A stretch of DNA of 64,000 nucleotides from Enchytraeus crypticus (Eukaryota; Annelida; Clitellata; Enchytraeida; Enchytraeidae). Both the position numbers and the translations under genes were made by a program. Shown here piece by piece: positions 18,465 to 28,395 of the stretch. The stretch's first letter is position 1. Every line of letters begins with the position of its first letter. The stretch is from the NCBI GenBank assembly GCA_905160935.1, contig CAJHZI010000189.1, positions 274,501-338,500 of the forward strand, read 5' to 3'. The notes under the pieces were generated by a model. The model searched no databases and was not told where the DNA came from. It worked only from the letters and a program-made list of their open reading frames with translations.

Positions 18465-18705
18465 TTGTGCCCGGGACACTGAAGAACAGACCATCTTTTA
18501 ACTATACATGTCGTAAGATTCGATTGAACAAGAACTGACGAAAGCAACGGGAAAGCACCTCAGAAGCCATTTCTAGCAAGCAGTGGATTCATAAGGTATG
18601 GATATGGCATGGCCGTTTGTGAGCTGATTAGCGTGCTGATATTTGGAGTGCTGTTGATGGAGCATGAAAGCAGACTCTGAGTATTTTGTGTGTGCATATT
18701 TCATA
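18465..18705 (+). repeat. SINE-like family B copy
   Basis: Starts CTTGTTGTGCCCGGGACACT and has GGCATGGCCGTTTGTGAGC in the body. It begins ~390 bp after the calmodulin stop. No AATAAA is seen between, so the calmodulin poly(A) site is unresolved. Confidence 0.6.
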
Positions 18706-18715
18706 TCTTTACTGG

Positions 18716-18850
18716 CTGGAAGCCAGTGGCGAAGTCGGTAAGACACTCGACCGCGGATCAGTATGTGCGGGGTTCAAAGCTGGGCTCGCCCGTCACTGAC
18801 ATCGCTTTCGAGTGAGGAAACTGACGTTAACCTTAGCTTTTTTATCAGCT
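18716..18850 (+). mobile_element. tRNA-derived SINE, family C
   Basis: Head GCCAGTGGCGAAGTCGGTAA (A-box region), B-box GGTTCAAAGCT near 18771, then GTCACTGACATCGCTTTCGA and the tail GAGGAAACTGACGTTAACC. Other copies: 15866-16005 (-), 25697-25797 (+, partial), 29098-29210 (-), 41098-41235 (+), 51022-51055 (-, tail only), 62640-62780 (+). Confidence 0.75.
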
Positions 18851-18899
18851 TCATAGACTTAAGCTCTTCTCTATATTTACTATATTTGGTTTGTTAGCT

Positions 18900-19371
18900 G
18901 GGATTAGCGACAATGCGTGTCCACGTGGCTCAGAGGTTGAGTCGAGTGTTGTGCAGTAGATTGCCTACATGCGGATTGGATTTCTGACTAATCAACCTGA
19001 GAGTTAAATTTCGATTGTGAAACTGGTCAACCAAATCTCTGATTCCTTGGTGGTTTAGTTAATTGGGAGAATAAAATAGTACGAAATGGGCGACTGCTTA
19101 AGAAGATTGCCAAATCATCATTACACTTTTCTGTTGTACACGATTTTTGGGTTCATGAAGGTTTGACAAATGAGTGTCTGCCAGTCTTCTCCAATGTGAA
19201 AATAATTTAAACTGAGATCATTTCCCGCAATGAATACTCTATTCTGAGTACGGTAAAAACTTAAGGAGATACTAACACTAGTTTCCGTTATAGAAGGAAC
19301 AGCGACGTCAGAAACAAAATTATTAAAAATTTTTTAAATGCACACTGTTAGAGTACTAAGAACCTATCATC
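18900..19371 (+). repeat. tRNA-related SINE and unassigned DNA
   Basis: 18915-19050 has CCACGTGGCTCAGAGGTTGA like an A-box region of a further SINE type. 19060-19371 shows nothing recognisable. Confidence 0.4.
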
Positions 19372-19650
19372 ATCCTATGAACTCATGAACAGCCTATGAA
19401 CCTATTAACAGCCTATGAACATATTAACAGCCTATGAACATATTAACAGCCTATGAACATATTAACAGCCTATGAACATATTAACAGCCTATGAACATAT
19501 TATCAGCCTATGAACCTATTATCAGTATACGAACATATTAACAGCCTATGAACCTATTCACAGCATATGAACCTATTAACAGCCTATGAACCTATTCACA
19601 GCCTATGAACCTATTAACAGCCTGTGAACTTATTATCAGCCAATGAGTCA
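19372..19650. repeat. 19-bp minisatellite, ~14 copies
   Basis: Unit CCTATGAACATATTAACAG, with ACCTATT and ATCAG variants. Intergenic, between calmodulin and the 129-aa gene. Confidence 0.95.
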
Positions 19651-19689
19651 ATTAAAGACCTAGGTATATAAGTGTGATGCATAATGACT

Positions 19690-19900
19690 GGTAAAGTCAA
19701 CCAAGCGTTGATCAGTTTATGAGCGATTTCAGAAGCATGTTGGAAACCATTCCGCCGGTGGAAGCATTACTTCTCCTCAGCACATTTCTTTTGCAGATTG
19801 GTCTGGGTGAATTGATCTGTAGTGAGGTGTGCTGTTGGGGACGTCCCTGACATCATCTCTGGATGAGGAAATTTACGTTAAACCTTTATTATTATTATTA
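19690..19900 (+). mobile_element. 5'-truncated LINE 3' tail
   Basis: Contains GCAGATTGGTCTGGGTGAAT, GGGGACGTCCCTGACATCAT and GATGAGGAAATTTACGTTAA followed by (TTA)n. This matches the 3' UTR of the LINE at 42855-43490. Confidence 0.65.
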
Positions 19901-21347
19901 ATTCGTTGGAAATATATAACACGCATAATATTCTATTTTTATCTTTGTTAGCATTTACTTATATCATAGACTGGTTGTTAGGGCGTATAGTATTTTAAGT
20001 TACTCTACAAGGCAACAAATCATTTACATCTTGACACCAACGCCTCAATAGCTATCTTCCAACTCTTTGAATAATAATAGCTCAAAACGTGCTTTGTTGG
20101 AAGGCAGGTAAACATGAAATGCAGTTGACGCTGACTGTTCAACACATGCGCACAAATAAGAAAACGGTTTACTTCACTGCGTTGTATATTGTACAGGCTT
20201 TTTACTACGATTTAGTTTATATTTATACCTCATGGGCACGGCTTAGATTTTCTAACAACTCAGTCTTGCAATGGCATTTGACTGGCTGATTGAAACTGGA
20301 GCATAAAGGCAAAATCTAATGTAATCTAGCAGGTCCGCATTAGCACGAGTATATCATTTCTATCAGTAGCCAATATCGCATATCAAGTTTTATGTAATAT
20401 TTTGTTAAATGTCCTGTGTAGTTATACAATAATTTTTTTAAACGAGTTAGGGAAGTTATGTAACAGTTAGGCAATATAAGAAAGTTTGGCCTTGTTAAAG
20501 GCCTGAAACAGTAGAGTTGCACAATAGTCATTTGCTGCGATTTCACCACAATAGGCATAAATATTAATAGTTTATTAATTTTGTTTTGACTTTCCTCTTT
20601 AAATTAGCCAAAGCCAGTTTTCAAATAATATACAATGTCTCGGGATCTACTCGATGCCAGTCGACCAGCTTATATTAAAGTAAGGCTTCTGAACAATTTT
20701 GGATGAGCTGAGACATGTAACTTTGAATTATACCTACCGAATACAAAATTCGTTATTAGTAACTCAATTGTAAAAATTACAACTAACCAGATATTTAGTA
20801 GTTTAGATTTCTTCACTTCAGTAGCTATCAATCAGACAATCAATCAATCATTAATTGATTCAATCAATCAGTCAATCACATTAATTCATTAACGTTCATC
20901 TGAAACAAGAAATTGGTTCCAAGTTTATTCCCATGTTTCTGATTAGTTATTTCACTAATTAGTTATTTCACTAATTAGTTATTTCACTAATTAGTTATTT
21001 CACTAATTAGTTATTTCACTAATTAGTTGTTAGTATTTCACTGTCATTACCCGCTATAGTTATCTCAATTAGGGTTCTTATCGCACTTGCTGACTATTAG
21101 CAGATAAGCTTCACATGTTTTAAAGCTGTGGAACTCTTCAAAATCTTGTTATTTAAATTAATTAAAAGTAGTTGAAGCTTTTAATTTGGGATTTCTTTAG
21201 AGACCGACCACGTACTTAACTTTTTATCAATAGGCTACTTCTACATGTAAGTGTATTTAGATTTCAAATATTATTCATTCTAGTTTGAAGTTCATGTTAA
21301 CAATACGTAATTATTAATAACTGATTTATTTAAATGCTCTTTGCTTT
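19901..21347. other. Intergenic; upstream region of the 129-aa gene
   Basis: No gene is recognised. It contains an (ATCA)n-like patch at 20828-20880 and a 16-bp tandem repeat (AGTTATTTCACTAATT, ~5 copies) at 20942-21020. A 5' UTR exon probably lies somewhere here, because an acceptor sits just before the ATG at 21361. Confidence 0.5.
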
Positions 21348-21360
21348 TAGATAATCCAAA

Positions 21361-21415
21361 ATGGCTAACTCTGCAACGTTACTTATATTTGCTTTACTAG
21401 CCATTTTCCTGATGG
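21361..21415 (+). CDS. 129-aa protein exon 1 (signal peptide)
   Basis: 55 nt, ends in phase 1 with donor GTAAGT. Same length and phase as exon 1 of the 19-exon gene. Start context AAAATGG is good. Confidence 0.75.
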
Positions 21416-24400
21416 GTAAGTTGACTTGATTCAAATAGTTTTATTATTTTCGGTAAATATATTCTCGTTTGTCTATGGATGCTGAAAGGTAACAAATTAC
21501 TAACAAAACTATTCAATTCTTCGCACTTCAATGAATACACTTCCCAGCTTGTTTTAGATTGCAACGTATTTATCGTCATGTTTCAGAATTGCACGGTTTC
21601 TCTTCAAACGTTTGGCCACACTCGAGCCATCGTCATAGGGAATAGTATGGAATTACTACATATTTCACTCCACAATTAGCGCAGCTGTCTCTTTATGTAT
21701 GTCGGAGTTCTCAACTTTGATATCTATGCTTCTTTCACTTTACTCTGCAATCCTGAATATTTTCTGCCACCGTCCGCACCTGTAACTTGCGTAGCCTAAA
21801 GCTTAAAAATATGGCTTTTGAGTTGATTTCCAGTTGCCTTCCTCAGATCTTGCTTGCTCACCTGTTACTGCACATGCAGCGTACAGTCAGTCTATTCTTC
21901 AGCTTCCCGTACAAAACTCTTCAAGATTTAATTATTCATACACCTTAGCATTGTTTCAAGTGAGTGTAAGAATCAGAGCTAATCTTTTGTGATGCAGATC
22001 TAAGGATGACGTCAGCACAGTCCGTGATGACGTCACCAGAGGCGACCGACGACAACGATGACGACATGCGTTAGTCTTCTTATTGTTCTTTCCTTCAAAT
22101 TTTTAATGTGTTTCTCTTGTTACAATAACACTAACTAACGTCTTTTGCAGATGCATTAATGTATGACAGTGCTTTGACATGTTGCTGTTTGATATTGTTT
22201 GTATTTAATTATATATTGCTTGTTTTACTGCATGTAATCGTTTTTTAGTATATCTATTAGAACAGTAAGCATAAATTGGGACAGTTAATTTCAACAAGTG
22301 CTTCGATATATCTCAGGAAGTATCATATAAATCACGTTTAATTAGGTTTTCTAGGCTGCTACTAAGAACATCCCAAATTATTAATCATGCCTTTATTCAT
22401 TTCTGATATTTGAAGCAGTTTCAAAAGTCAAACACTGATTTAATGTCAGTTTTCTGCTCGAATGCAGAATATCAATGACATATTTATAGGATGAGCACTG
22501 GTTTGAAACCTGCTCCTACTGATACGCAGTCTGACATCTTACCAAAATGCTACCGACTCAGATGATATATACTCTTAGTGTATAGTCCCAATTTAATATC
22601 ACTAAAAACTAAAAAAGTAAACAATCATTATAGTGACATGATCAACTATGTTGATGTCCGTCACTTTTAATACCACATGTTTAAACCGTTAGGAAATTTT
22701 ACACCAATTTCCGTATAACCAGCCCAGTGAATGTCTGAGATTTTACTCTCAGATCAGCTGGGATTCGAAACCCTTCGATTCACCTCAGGATCTGTCATTT
22801 AAAACTTCATGACGTTACCCCTACGCTATTTAGACATTTCTACACTAATATCACTAGCACTATTTTAAATTTTATCTATCTATATTCTCACCAAATTTCA
22901 TTATATATCGTTTCGTCCGGGGATGATTAAGAAATGATGACTTTCACCGATGATGTTTGTAGAAATAAAGATAGAGAAGGGACTCGGGATAGCAGCCGGA
23001 GCTGTGGGATTCGTTGTGCTGCTCGTCAGCTGCTGGATGTGCTTCACAAACCGGTGCTTCTTCCAGAATGATCCGGTGCCTCCAAAAGTTGTCTGCGCTC
23101 ATCCCGTTCAGTCTGTTCCTGAACCAGTTCAACCCAGAGTAAGTAATAAAACTCCACTAAGAGTAATAAAACTCCACCCAGAGTAAGTAATAAAAATCCA
23201 CCCAGAGTAATAGAACTCCACCTAGAGTAATAGAACTCCACCCAGAGTAATAAAACTCCATCCAGAGTAATAAAACTCCAACCAGAGTAAGAGAACTCCA
23301 CCCAGAGTAACGAAACTCCATAAATAACTAACTACACGGCTCTTAAAATCTTTCATCGATTTCCAATCTTTTGTAGATCATTCAGGGAATTTAAGTTCAT
23401 GATGCCAATAGAAAATGAAGATTTTGGCGCAAACTAGCCGGAACAGAATTAAATTCCAAACAGTTTTAAATTCCTAATCGCTTTTCTTAACTGTAATTCG
23501 ATCTACTGTTATTATTCTGTATATAGCATGTCGATTAACAAGTAATAGACGTAATATTTCCTGATCATTTATTATTTGATACTAAATTTCATGCAGAATT
23601 ATAGCAGTCGGTACATACAAATATCATCCAGTAAATATCTCTGAAATCATATCTTCACCGTTAAGTCATATTATAAATCTTTCATTTAGCACAGGTCACT
23701 TCCCAGTCAATTTTAAAATCGCAAAAGTTATCCTAATACACAAAAATGGAAGTCAGGATAAAAAAGAAAATTACAGACCAATTTCCCTTTTGAGCAATTT
23801 GAGTAAGGTTTTCGAAAAAATTATGTACAAGAAACTAGTTGGTTTTATAGATAAAAATGGAATTTTGCATGAAAATTAATTTGAATTTAGACCGGGTCAT
23901 TCAACAATCGATGCACTCTATAGTTGTGTCAATATGATACGTATGGAAAAGGCTAATATGAACTTGGTTATAGGGTTATTCATTGATTTTACAAAAGCAT
24001 TCGACACAGTCGATCACAGTATTTTACTCGATAAACTTTGGCATTATGGGATACGCGGTATTACTCATACTTGGTTTAAATCATATCTTTCAGACCGTTC
24101 CCAATATGTTGTCGTTGATAATGTTAAATCTACTGTTTTACCGATGAAAATTGGTGTACCCCAAGGATCAATCTGGGGTCCTATCTTATTTTTAATATAT
24201 ATTAATGATATTTGAAATGCCTCTATTGAAGGATGTCTCAAATTATTTGCAGATGATTCAAATACTTTTGTTAATGCCAATAATCTAACAGACCTCTACA
24301 AAATGGCTAACATTGAATGTATGCGAATTAGCGAATGGAGTAAGGCTAATAAACTAAGTATTAACGATCCAAATCTGTCCACATGCTCTTCTACCCATCC

Positions 24401-25936
24401 CAATGTAATGAGGATTATATATTAGCTAATAACCTTTCTGTTACTGTTAATGGAAATGCTCTGTCAAGAGTTAAACTGATTAAGTTTCTTGGTGTAAATA
24501 TTGATGATAATTTAACTTTTTATGACCATATCAAATGTATAACTTCCAAAATCAATAGCATCTGTAGTATGTTATACAGACGCAGTGAGCTATTGCCTGC
24601 AATATGTCGTAAAAATTTATATTTTTCTTTGGTATTCCGTAGAATTTCATACGGCCTTATAATTTATGGAAATAATTCGGAAAAAGCCCTTCATCCTCTG
24701 CATGTAGCGAATAATAGAGCCCTTAGGATTCTCCAGGTTCAAGACAGACGATATAAAATTAAGCTCCTTTATGAGAACTACAGTACCTTGCCTATACAAC
24801 TGTTCTATAAGTCTATGACTGCCAATATGATTTATGAGTGCTTATATCACGAAGGATTCATGTCTAAAGTTATAAAAGATATGTTTATATCTCATCTTTT
24901 AAATAGCGGCTATCAGACTAGGCTTTCGGTATCCAATTATCTTTCTTTACCTGCGAATCGTTCTAACTTCTCATCTAATGTATTTGAAGGATGCTCAATA
25001 TGGAATGCTATACCTATTGCAATTCGCAACTTATAATCTTTTAATTCTTCTAAGGTGTCATACAGACTTTTCCTTATGGAATCTTATGAATTATTGAATT
25101 ACTATTTAAAATCTGATATATATTAGATAATCGTATCATATATTATTTTGGGTAACCTATTTACAATCCTGGTGACATATACTTAACATATTACTGCTGT
25201 CATGTTTTGGACAAAACTTTAGTGTTTCTTCGATCCCCTTCTTTCTTTGTTTATTACGGTGGTCAGCTCGATAGGGTACTTCAGTACCCTCTCTGATGGC
25301 CGTGGTGAGCAAATTTTAGTTTCTGTTTGATGCTACATATGTTGATTCTCACTTTTGTCTGCTGATTTATCTGTTTTCACAATTATTTGTCGATGTTTGA
25401 TGAATTTCTAAATAAACATATGTACTACTACTAATTAACTATTTTGATGCTTCTGTAAATCAATCAATAATCATTCAATAAGAATTTAACGTCCGGTTCC
25501 TCGCCATAAGGCAATGTCAGCGACTATCCCGTCATACTCTTTTTCGTTTCGTTTATTCAAGGCGCATCATTAACTCCAACCTGCTAACGCTAGAAATTAA
25601 CAGAGCCGAGCCGGTGACCTCGTGACAAGAGGGTATAAATCCAGTGTTCTCCTCGTCGCTGATATGTATCGAGCAGGAAACTGAAGTTAAACCTCTCATT
25701 AGCTTTATATGCGGGGTTCAAATCCTGGGCTCTCCCGTCACTGACCTCGCTTTCGAGTGAGGAAACTGACGTTAACCTTAGCTTTACCAGCTTTTTAAAC
25801 TGACAATCTTATTTAATGCTCGTTTCACTCACATTTGCTACATTTGCAGGAGGAGTACTTCGTGCAGCCTAACCCTTATCCTGAGCAGTACAGGGACTAC
25901 ACGTCATATGAAGTGGAAGAGTTTGAAGATTATTGA
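21361..25936 (+). CDS. 129-aa single-pass membrane protein, four coding exons
   Basis: Exons: 21361-21415, 21998-22069, 22963-23138, 25850-25936, total 390 nt. Residues 1-~19 are a signal peptide ([14 protein letters not shown]). Residues ~20-48 are a short, Cys-free, acidic ectodomain (TDDNDDDM). Residues ~50-70 form the membrane helix [20 protein letters not shown]. The cytoplasmic part has clustered Cys, a Pro/Val stretch ([18 protein letters not shown]) and a Tyr/Glu-rich tail with six tyrosines, ending EEFEDY. A splice acceptor (TTGCTTTTAG) lies 10 nt before the ATG, so a 5' UTR intron or leader trans-splicing is likely. I do not recognise the family; the tail recalls Shisa/CYYR-type small adaptors. 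Exon phases match the 19-exon gene at 34527-60874, suggesting paralogy. The last intron carries a LINE. The acceptor of exon 3 has a weak pyrimidine tract. Confidence 0.72.
21998..22069 (+). CDS. 129-aa protein exon 2 (ectodomain)
   Basis: 72 nt, phase 1 to 1, encoding the acidic stalk. Contains two exact TGACGTCA octamers at 22007-22014 and 22028-22035. Donor GTTAGT. Confidence 0.68.
22618..22848 (-). mobile_element. tRNA-derived SINE, family D
   Basis: Reverse copy of the SINE at 37384-37640: GAGATTTTACTCTCAGATCA joins a B-box GGGATTCGAAACCC, and the A-box part is near 22820-22845. Sits in intron 2 of the 129-aa gene. Confidence 0.65.
22963..23138 (+). CDS. 129-aa protein exon 3 (transmembrane)
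   Basis: 176 nt, phase 1 to 0. Encodes the membrane helix and the Cys/Pro-rich juxtamembrane part. The donor AGA|GTAAGT is the first unit of a 20-bp minisatellite that continues into the intron. Confidence 0.72.
23133..23320. repeat. 20-bp minisatellite starting on a splice donor, ~9 copies
   Basis: Unit ACTCCACCCAGAGTAATAAA. The first copy is the exon 3/intron 3 junction (CCCAGA|GTAAGTAA), so part of the repeat derives from coding plus donor sequence. A second GTAAGT occurs at 23183-23188. Confidence 0.92.
23600..25436 (+). mobile_element. 5'-truncated LINE in intron 3 of the 129-aa gene
   Basis: Frames read [20 protein letters not shown], then [40 protein letters not shown] and [13 protein letters not shown], the ordered reverse transcriptase motifs of a Jockey/CR1-type LINE. 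The catalytic FADD is present. The C-terminal part (to 25036) carries the usual post-RT region. Stops break the frame near 23879 and 24213, and there is a frameshift near 24370, so it is dead. The 3' UTR has GGTGGTCAGCTCGATAGGG and ends in AATAAACATATG plus (TAC)n. Confidence 0.88.
25445..25800. mobile_element. SINE/LINE tail (-) and partial SINE family C (+)
   Basis: 25455-25530 is an inverted tail (ATCAATCA, AAGAATTTAACGTCCGGTTC, AGGCAATGTCAG). 25697-25797 is the 3' part of family C (GGGGTTCAAATCCTGGGCTC, GAGGAAACTGACGTTAACC). Both lie just before the last exon of the 129-aa gene. Confidence 0.55.
25850..25936 (+). CDS. 129-aa protein exon 4 (tail and stop)
   Basis: 87 nt, begins in phase 0 after ACATTTGCAG and reads [20 protein letters not shown] and on to EFEDY, then TGA at 25934-25936. 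Confidence 0.78.
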   Translation, partial: EEYFVQPNPYPEQYRDYTSYEVEEFEDY

Positions 25937-26025
25937 ATATTCTTGAATATAAAAAATTACAGGTTGGTATAATTTCTTATTTACATGTATAACCGGTGGT
26001 GATCTGCTACAAAAGCAGTTACTTC

Positions 26026-26225
26026 GCAGATTACAGTTATATCAAAGATTACACCTATATCACAGATTACAGTTATATCAAAGATTACACCTATATCACA
26101 GATTACACCTATATCACAGACTACACCTTTATCACAGATTAAACTTATATCACAGATTACAGTTATATCAAAAATTACACCTATATCACAGATCACAGCT
26201 ATATCACAGATATCAGCTATACTAT
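26026..26225. repeat. 18-bp minisatellite, ~11 copies
   Basis: Units of the type ATCACAGATTACACCTAT with AAAGATTACAGTTAT variants, ~90 bp after the stop of the 129-aa gene, so probably within its 3' UTR or just past it. Confidence 0.92.
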
Positions 26226-26651
26226 ATTTTATAGCTTATATCACAGGCTATATTTTAAGTTTACAGCTTCTTTTACTGTCATCTATTGCTTTCACAAACA
26301 GGATATTAGGATTTTTAGAAAATGCAATATAATGCGATTTAACGGTAGTTTTATCTCTTTGTGACAACGGCAAACATATGATAAAGTTGACGCTAAATTT
26401 TAAAATGCTATTGTTAATTATGTTATTGACGATTAGTTATCATATATCGCAGATGAGTTATAAGAGTGTCTACCGAGCTTCTATGTTATTTTTTTCTGAA
26501 TAGTATTTAGAAATTTGTGAATCAATTAAGCCATTAATTAGAACTGGAGAAATTTCTAAATAATATACTGTATATGTATGCATAGTAGTTTAAGAATTTA
26601 ATTTTGAATTTGCATGCACGGAGTATTTCTATTTAAACTTATATTTTTCTT

Positions 26652-26867
26652 TTGTTTCAAAAAGGAAGAAGAAAAGAAGAACCTAAGGAAAAGAGAAGTA
26701 AGAAAAAGAAACGAAAGGAAACACTTAGGAAGGAAGAAGACGATGATGATATATATCTTTTGTTTCAGTTTTCTTTATCAAAAGGCGAACTTCATACTGA
26801 TCCTCTTGATATGAAATACACAGATAAACACCACATCGAGTTCTCGCGGATTCTAACTGTTCAGTGA
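26652..26867 (+). other. Unrecognised open frame, Lys-rich then acidic
   Basis: A 71-codon frame with a very Lys/Arg-rich first half (RKEEPKEKRSKKKKRK), then EEDDDDIYLLFQF and a less biased end with DPLDMKYTDKHHIEFSRIL. A TTTCAG acceptor-like site lies inside. It might be a terminal exon of an unseen transcript, but purine-rich sequence alone could give the first half. Confidence 0.25.
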
Positions 26868-27481
26868 ACTTTGCTCTCAATGTTGTCATGGACTACAGCA
26901 GACGACAGCAATATTCTAATTGTTGCTGTGGTATTGCTAAATTACAGTTGTTAGGTTAAAATTTATCAGTGTATCATAACATTCCAATGCTGCGTCTTCG
27001 TTTTAATTTTTTATAACTGTAAATCCATGTGGTCAGTGAATCATTCCGATATTGATGAACTAGATTTACATGCAATTTGTTAAAATTTCAATTTAGATAC
27101 CATTTTATGTCATGAGGAAAATGGTAATAAAAAGATATAAAATATCGACATTTTAGAATGCAAAACTGTCATTTTTCGTTAATAAAATTTATAATTAAAA
27201 TGAAAAATTTAGAGTTTTTACTTTACATATGTCGCTTACATGTCGCTTTCAATGCAGCTAAGGTGTTAAATGGATAATTCCAATTACTGTCAGAGTTTCA
27301 TTCTTCTAAACCAGTTTCATGCAATCTTAGTTCGAATCCTGAGTTGTTCCTGCAAGTGATGACTGGCGAGACGATTTTAAGTCACTTATAGATCAAGATT
27401 AATAATAATAAGGATAATTAATTATGACTAATGATTATAATAAGACTAATAGATTACGACTAAGAATAATAACGATAATTG
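26868..27481. other. Intergenic AT-rich DNA
   Basis: I see no gene, repeat or structured element. An AATAAA occurs at 27127-27132, which could serve an upstream transcript. Confidence 0.4.
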
Positions 27482-27625
27482 ATTAAGAGAGAGAGAGAGA
27501 GAGAATTATGTTTATTTCATAACACTCGAAATATACTGTGACATACACAAACAAGGCGTAAAAGAGGTCACAAGTAACCTATCTAGTTGACCACCACTCA
27601 GACATACAAATTGAAAAATAACTAG
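27482..27625 (-). mobile_element. LINE 3' end, same family as 23600-25436
   Basis: Inverse of a 3' UTR: the minus strand reads GGTGGTCAACTAGATAGG and then AAATAAACATAATTCTCTC with a (TC)n tail, parallel to GGTGGTCAGCTCGATAGGG and AATAAACATATG in the LINE at 25255-25436. Confidence 0.55.
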
Positions 27626-28214
27626 GCAAACAGAATAAATATACAATAAAATTAAAAGAAATAACAATTGATAAAGTTTTAGATAATAGCAACAGGGATT
27701 TAAAAGGAGAATATTGCTTCTGCCAATACATCTGAGCTACAGAGAATCACTACAGAGAAATACAGAGAGATATAGAGAAACACAGAGTAGCACTTAATTA
27801 GTTCAAAATTGAAACTTAATAAGAATGCTATAACTAATTAAACCAGATATCCTAGTAGATGATAACTAAGAACTAACAAATCAAAATAATCGATTTAGAA
27901 ACGCACTTAATGAATCTCATAATATTGTACCATAAAGACCAATAACAGTAAGGCTAATTGATTAAGACTATTAATTAATCTATTAGATTAAGACTAATAG
28001 TAAATAATAAGGCTAATTGATTAAGCTAATAGGTTAAGAGTGAGCAGCTCTTAATTTAACGTCTCTTTCTCTACCACAAGGTTATTTTCGCAGACCGTCT
28101 GTCCCAGACAAGAATTTGTGCTTTCCTACTTAGCGACGTGAGATGGCCCAACTTAGTGTTGTCTATCCAACCGACAAAAACTTGCCTCGGATAAGTCTAT
28201 TTATATTTCTCTCT
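27626..28214. other. Intergenic AT-rich DNA
   Basis: Many loosely repeated TAATAGATTAAGACTAAT-like runs (27940-28040) and a likely inverted SINE tail near 28050-28110. No gene. Confidence 0.4.
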
Positions 28215-28395
28215 CTCTCTCTTTCTCTCTCTTCAGTGCACTGCCAAGTGGCAGGTTCAAGGTACATACTCATATTCAAAGTCTACTTTCTCGCTCCATA
28301 AGAGCACTCCTTAGATCAACAAGTTAATCCCTTCACAAAGTCTATGCCTTATCCATAACTTATGTTGCCTATAGCTTGGGAAAAGTATGGCTTCT
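28215..28395 (-). repeat. SINE-like family B copy, inverted
   Basis: Contains GCTCCATAAGAGCACTCC and TTCACAAAGTCTATGCC, the reverse complements of the family-B body. Confidence 0.6.

Noticed and set aside
21998-22069. Reading the 129-aa gene as the first exons of the 19-exon gene
   Set aside because: The 129-aa model has its own membrane exon, tail and stop in frame, and the downstream gene has its own signal-peptide exon.
19372-26225. CRISPR-like arrays
   Set aside because: The repeats are contiguous minisatellites without unique spacers, in a eukaryotic genome.
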